A DNA stretch of 6,638 nt from Thermoplasmata archaeon. Its GTDB lineage: Archaea > Thermoplasmatota > Thermoplasmata > Thermoplasmatales > Thermoplasmataceae. The position numbers were made by a program, and so were the translations under genes. Below, piece by piece: positions 5,230 through 6,638 of this stretch. The notes beneath the pieces were generated by a model that was not told the DNA's origin, made no database searches, and was given only the letters and a program-made list of their open reading frames with translations. The DNA is taken from contig JAKAAU010000090.1 in NCBI GenBank assembly GCA_021802165.1, forward strand, positions 1 through 6,638, read 5' to 3'. Each line of letters begins with the position of its first letter. The stretch's first letter is position 1.

Positions 5230-5308
5230 ACTGTATAGATAAATATAATGGTAAATAAACTTTTGGTATAATTGTTCACTCTGCTATTAATTAAAAATTC
5301 AAGCTCAA

Positions 5309-5319
5309 ATCTTTATACG
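5309..5319 (+). promoter_or_regulatory. box A of the esterase gene
   Basis: ATCTTTATACG is centred about 24 nt before the ATG at 5338. This spacing supports the ATG at 5338 as a leaderless start and places the upstream in-frame TTG (5272) outside the transcript. Confidence 0.55.
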
Positions 5320-5337
5320 TCTGAAACATTGACCAGT

Positions 5338-6279
5338 ATGCATGAAATTATTGTAGACAAATTGGTGGCAGAATCTCTGAAAGGCAATCCTCTCAGGGAT
5401 GAATATAACAGGGAAATAATAAAGATAGAGAACAATGTAAAATCCAGTACACCTGTATTTATAGGACTTCCAGGATTTTTTGGGTCCGGAAACAGTTTCC
5501 TCAATAAAAGTTATACATCTTTCGATTTTAAAGATCTGCTTGAAAAGCTTGACACCGAATATGGTTACATTATGATTCTTCCAGATACTATGACAAAATT
5601 TGGAGGAAACCAGTTTGTAGATTCAACTGCAATTGGAAACTATAAAAGTTTTATTGCCCGTGATCTGGTAGATTATATACATAGTTTGTATGGAAATCGT
5701 GACATTTATCTATTCGGGAAGTCATCAGGGGGATTCGGCTCAATTTCTATCACCCTGGATTACCCGGAGATCTTCAAAGGATTTATAGACATATCGGGCG
5801 ATTCATATTTTCCATACTGTTATCTACCGGATTTTTCAACTGCATACCTCACAATGAAAGGAAAAACGCTGGAGGGCTTTATTGAATCGTATCGCCAGCA
5901 AATGGTACACAGCCAGGATGAACTGGAGACATACAACGTTGTGGCAATGGCCGCTTCCTATTCTCCAGACGGGAAAAATATACAGCTCCCATTTTCAATA
6001 GACACAGGTGAAATACTTCCAGATGTATGGAATAAATGGCTGGAATTTGACCCTGTTAACCGGCTTTCCGGTGAAGTGGAAAAGCTAAAAGGCAAGAAAA
6101 TAATATTGCAGACTGGCAACAGGGACGAGTACAAAATAAACATCGGAATGAATATGATACATGAAATATTGAAAAGAAATCAAATTGACCATTATTATAA
6201 GGAATACCCGAATGGGCATTTTAATACCAATTATTTCTATCTGGATTCATTTCCAGAAATTTTAAAAAGTTATAAATAA
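5338..6279 (+). CDS. Esterase-D-like alpha/beta hydrolase
   Basis: This 313-residue alpha/beta hydrolase resembles the esterase D / S-formylglutathione hydrolase / antigen-85-like family, whose members cleave or transfer acyl esters. The nucleophile elbow GKSSGG (127-132) gives S129 in a G-x-S-x-G motif. D263 (GNRDEY) and H294 (PNGHFN) fit as the rest of the catalytic triad. GLPGFFGSGNSF (43-54) is in the oxyanion-loop region. FVDSTAIGNYKSFIARDLVDYI (93-114) corresponds to the family's usual GNYE-type segment before the nucleophile strand. No signal peptide or membrane helix is seen, so it is probably cytosolic. The frame is open upstream to a TTG at 5272, which would add 22 residues; I chose the ATG at 5338 because a box A ends 18 bp before it and the extra residues look non-coding. 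The substrate is unknown. The gene is divergent from the acidic mini-gene, with 120 bp between the two starts. Confidence 0.9.
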   Translation: MHEIIVDKLVAESLKGNPLRDEYNREIIKIENNVKSSTPVFIGLPGFFGSGNSFLNKSYTSFDFKDLLEKLDTEYGYIMILPDTMTKFGGNQFVDSTAIGNYKSFIARDLVDYIHSLYGNRDIYLFGKSSGGFGSISITLDYPEIFKGFIDISGDSYFPYCYLPDFSTAYLTMKGKTLEGFIESYRQQMVHSQDELETYNVVAMAASYSPDGKNIQLPFSIDTGEILPDVWNKWLEFDPVNRLSGEVEKLKGKKIILQTGNRDEYKINIGMNMIHEILKRNQIDHYYKEYPNGHFNTNYFYLDSFPEILKSYK

Positions 6280-6308
6280 ATTATTAATTTAATTATTTTC
6301 CGGTATTT
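6280..6308. terminator. AT-rich spacer between convergent genes
   Basis: Twenty-nine bases separate the esterase stop from the stop of the convergent membrane-protein gene. T-runs (ATTATTTTCC and TATTTTT at its end) could stop plus-strand transcripts. The minus-strand direction has only short T-runs. Confidence 0.4.
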
Positions 6309-6614
6309 TTATCCTTTCCAGATTCCAACACCGAGGCCTATGAGGAATAATACAAGCACAAGCGTAACTGATCCAACATGTCCAAGGCTTACTAACCCTG
6401 GCGCTTTGCTTATATTGTCAATGAAAAATGTCTTTGCATATGTGTATACCTTGCTGAATGAAACGTTGGGTACGAATGAAAGCCCGGCATAACTAGCCAG
6501 CACAAATGCTATTATGAGCAAGATAGCCGAAACAATTCCCTTTTTAATGGCAAGCCCGAATAGTAATCCATCGATTAAAGCAATAGCTAATATTATATAT
6601 CCCGAAACATCCAT
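6309..6614 (-). CDS. Small three-helix membrane protein, CvpA-like
   Basis: This 101-residue protein has hydrophobic segments at about 5-22, 26-47 and 80-98. The short basic KK (24-25) lies between the first two, and a more polar stretch with FSKVYTYAKTFFIDN (53-67) precedes the third. The pattern of an early Asp, a Gly-Leu-x-x-Gly-x-x-x-(K)-Gly turn and a following helix ending LASYAGL (39-45) resembles the N-terminal part of the CvpA/colicin-V-production family, but the protein is shorter than typical members (about 160 residues) and the match is by eye. A role in the membrane is clear; a transport or secretion role is not shown. No signal peptide distinct from the first helix is seen. The ATG at 6614 is 24 bp from the window edge, so the promoter cannot be judged. 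It converges with the esterase. Confidence 0.75.
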   Translation of the reverse strand: MDVSGYIILAIALIDGLLFGLAIKKGIVSAILLIIAFVLASYAGLSFVPNVSFSKVYTYAKTFFIDNISKAPGLVSLGHVGSVTLVLVLFLIGLGVGIWKG

Positions 6615-6638
6615 AAATGATTATGCGAATCAGAATAT

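Noticed and set aside
5272..5337. N-terminal extension of the esterase from an in-frame TTG at 5272
   Set aside because: The box A at 5309-5319 lies inside this extension, no Shine-Dalgarno precedes the TTG, and the added residues (MFTLLLIKNSSSNLYTSE...) look like translated intergenic DNA. The ATG at 5338 fits a leaderless start.
1..6638. CRISPR array, insertion sequence or integrase-type mobile element
   Set aside because: No regularly spaced repeats, no transposase or recombinase frame, and no terminal inverted repeats flanking a segment were seen.

Overview
The window looks like chromosomal DNA of a Thermoplasmatales-type euryarchaeon, with Ferroplasma, Acidiplasma or Cuniculiplasma relatives as the best guess. 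The base composition is AT-rich, and arginine is mostly AGG/AGA and isoleucine often ATA. Nearly every gene starts at an ATG about 24-30 nt downstream of an archaeal TATA-like box A with no Shine-Dalgarno, which is the leaderless style. The families (TrmB regulator, archaeal-style DtxR/MntR repressor, DPM1-like glycosyltransferase, CoA-disulfide-reductase-like flavoprotein) fit this. The lineage is inferred from style and content, not from a marker gene.

Layout. 1-102: noncoding, with a 17-nt alternating purine/pyrimidine tract. 103-582 (-): DtxR/MntR-family metal-dependent repressor. 583-1039: a 457-bp gap holding a 12-bp direct repeat by the repressor promoter, a frame broken by one stop (645-878), and a cluster of operator-like repeats in front of the next gene. 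1040-1627 (+): AhpC/TSA peroxiredoxin. 1679-2707 (+): full-length TrmB-family sugar-type regulator. 2708-2996: a gap with three hairpin-forming elements and a doubtful 47-codon minus frame. 2997-3752 (+): dolichol-phosphate-mannose-synthase-like GT2 enzyme with a C-terminal membrane anchor; it overlaps by 27 bp, tail to tail, with 3726-5042 (-), a CoA-disulfide reductase/NAD(P)H oxidase-type flavoprotein. 5146-5217 (-): a 23-codon gene for an extremely acidic peptide with the only strong Shine-Dalgarno in the window. 5338-6279 (+): an esterase-D-like alpha/beta hydrolase (its start is the ATG at 5338, not the upstream TTG). 6309-6614 (-): a small three-helix, CvpA-like membrane protein.

How the genes relate. 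Almost every gene seems to be its own transcription unit, so there is no real operon. A loose redox/metal theme joins the metal-responsive repressor, the thiol peroxidase and the thiol/disulfide flavoprotein, and the first two are separated by the operator-rich gap. This link is inference. TrmB suggests carbohydrate sensing and the GT2 enzyme suggests dolichol-linked sugar supply for surface glycosylation, but adjacency alone does not tie them.

The most unusual item is the acidic mini-gene. It has a box A, a 7-nt Shine-Dalgarno, an ATG, a Tyr then Asp/Glu tail encoded by mixed synonymous codons, and a triple T-tract terminator ahead of the next gene's own promoter.
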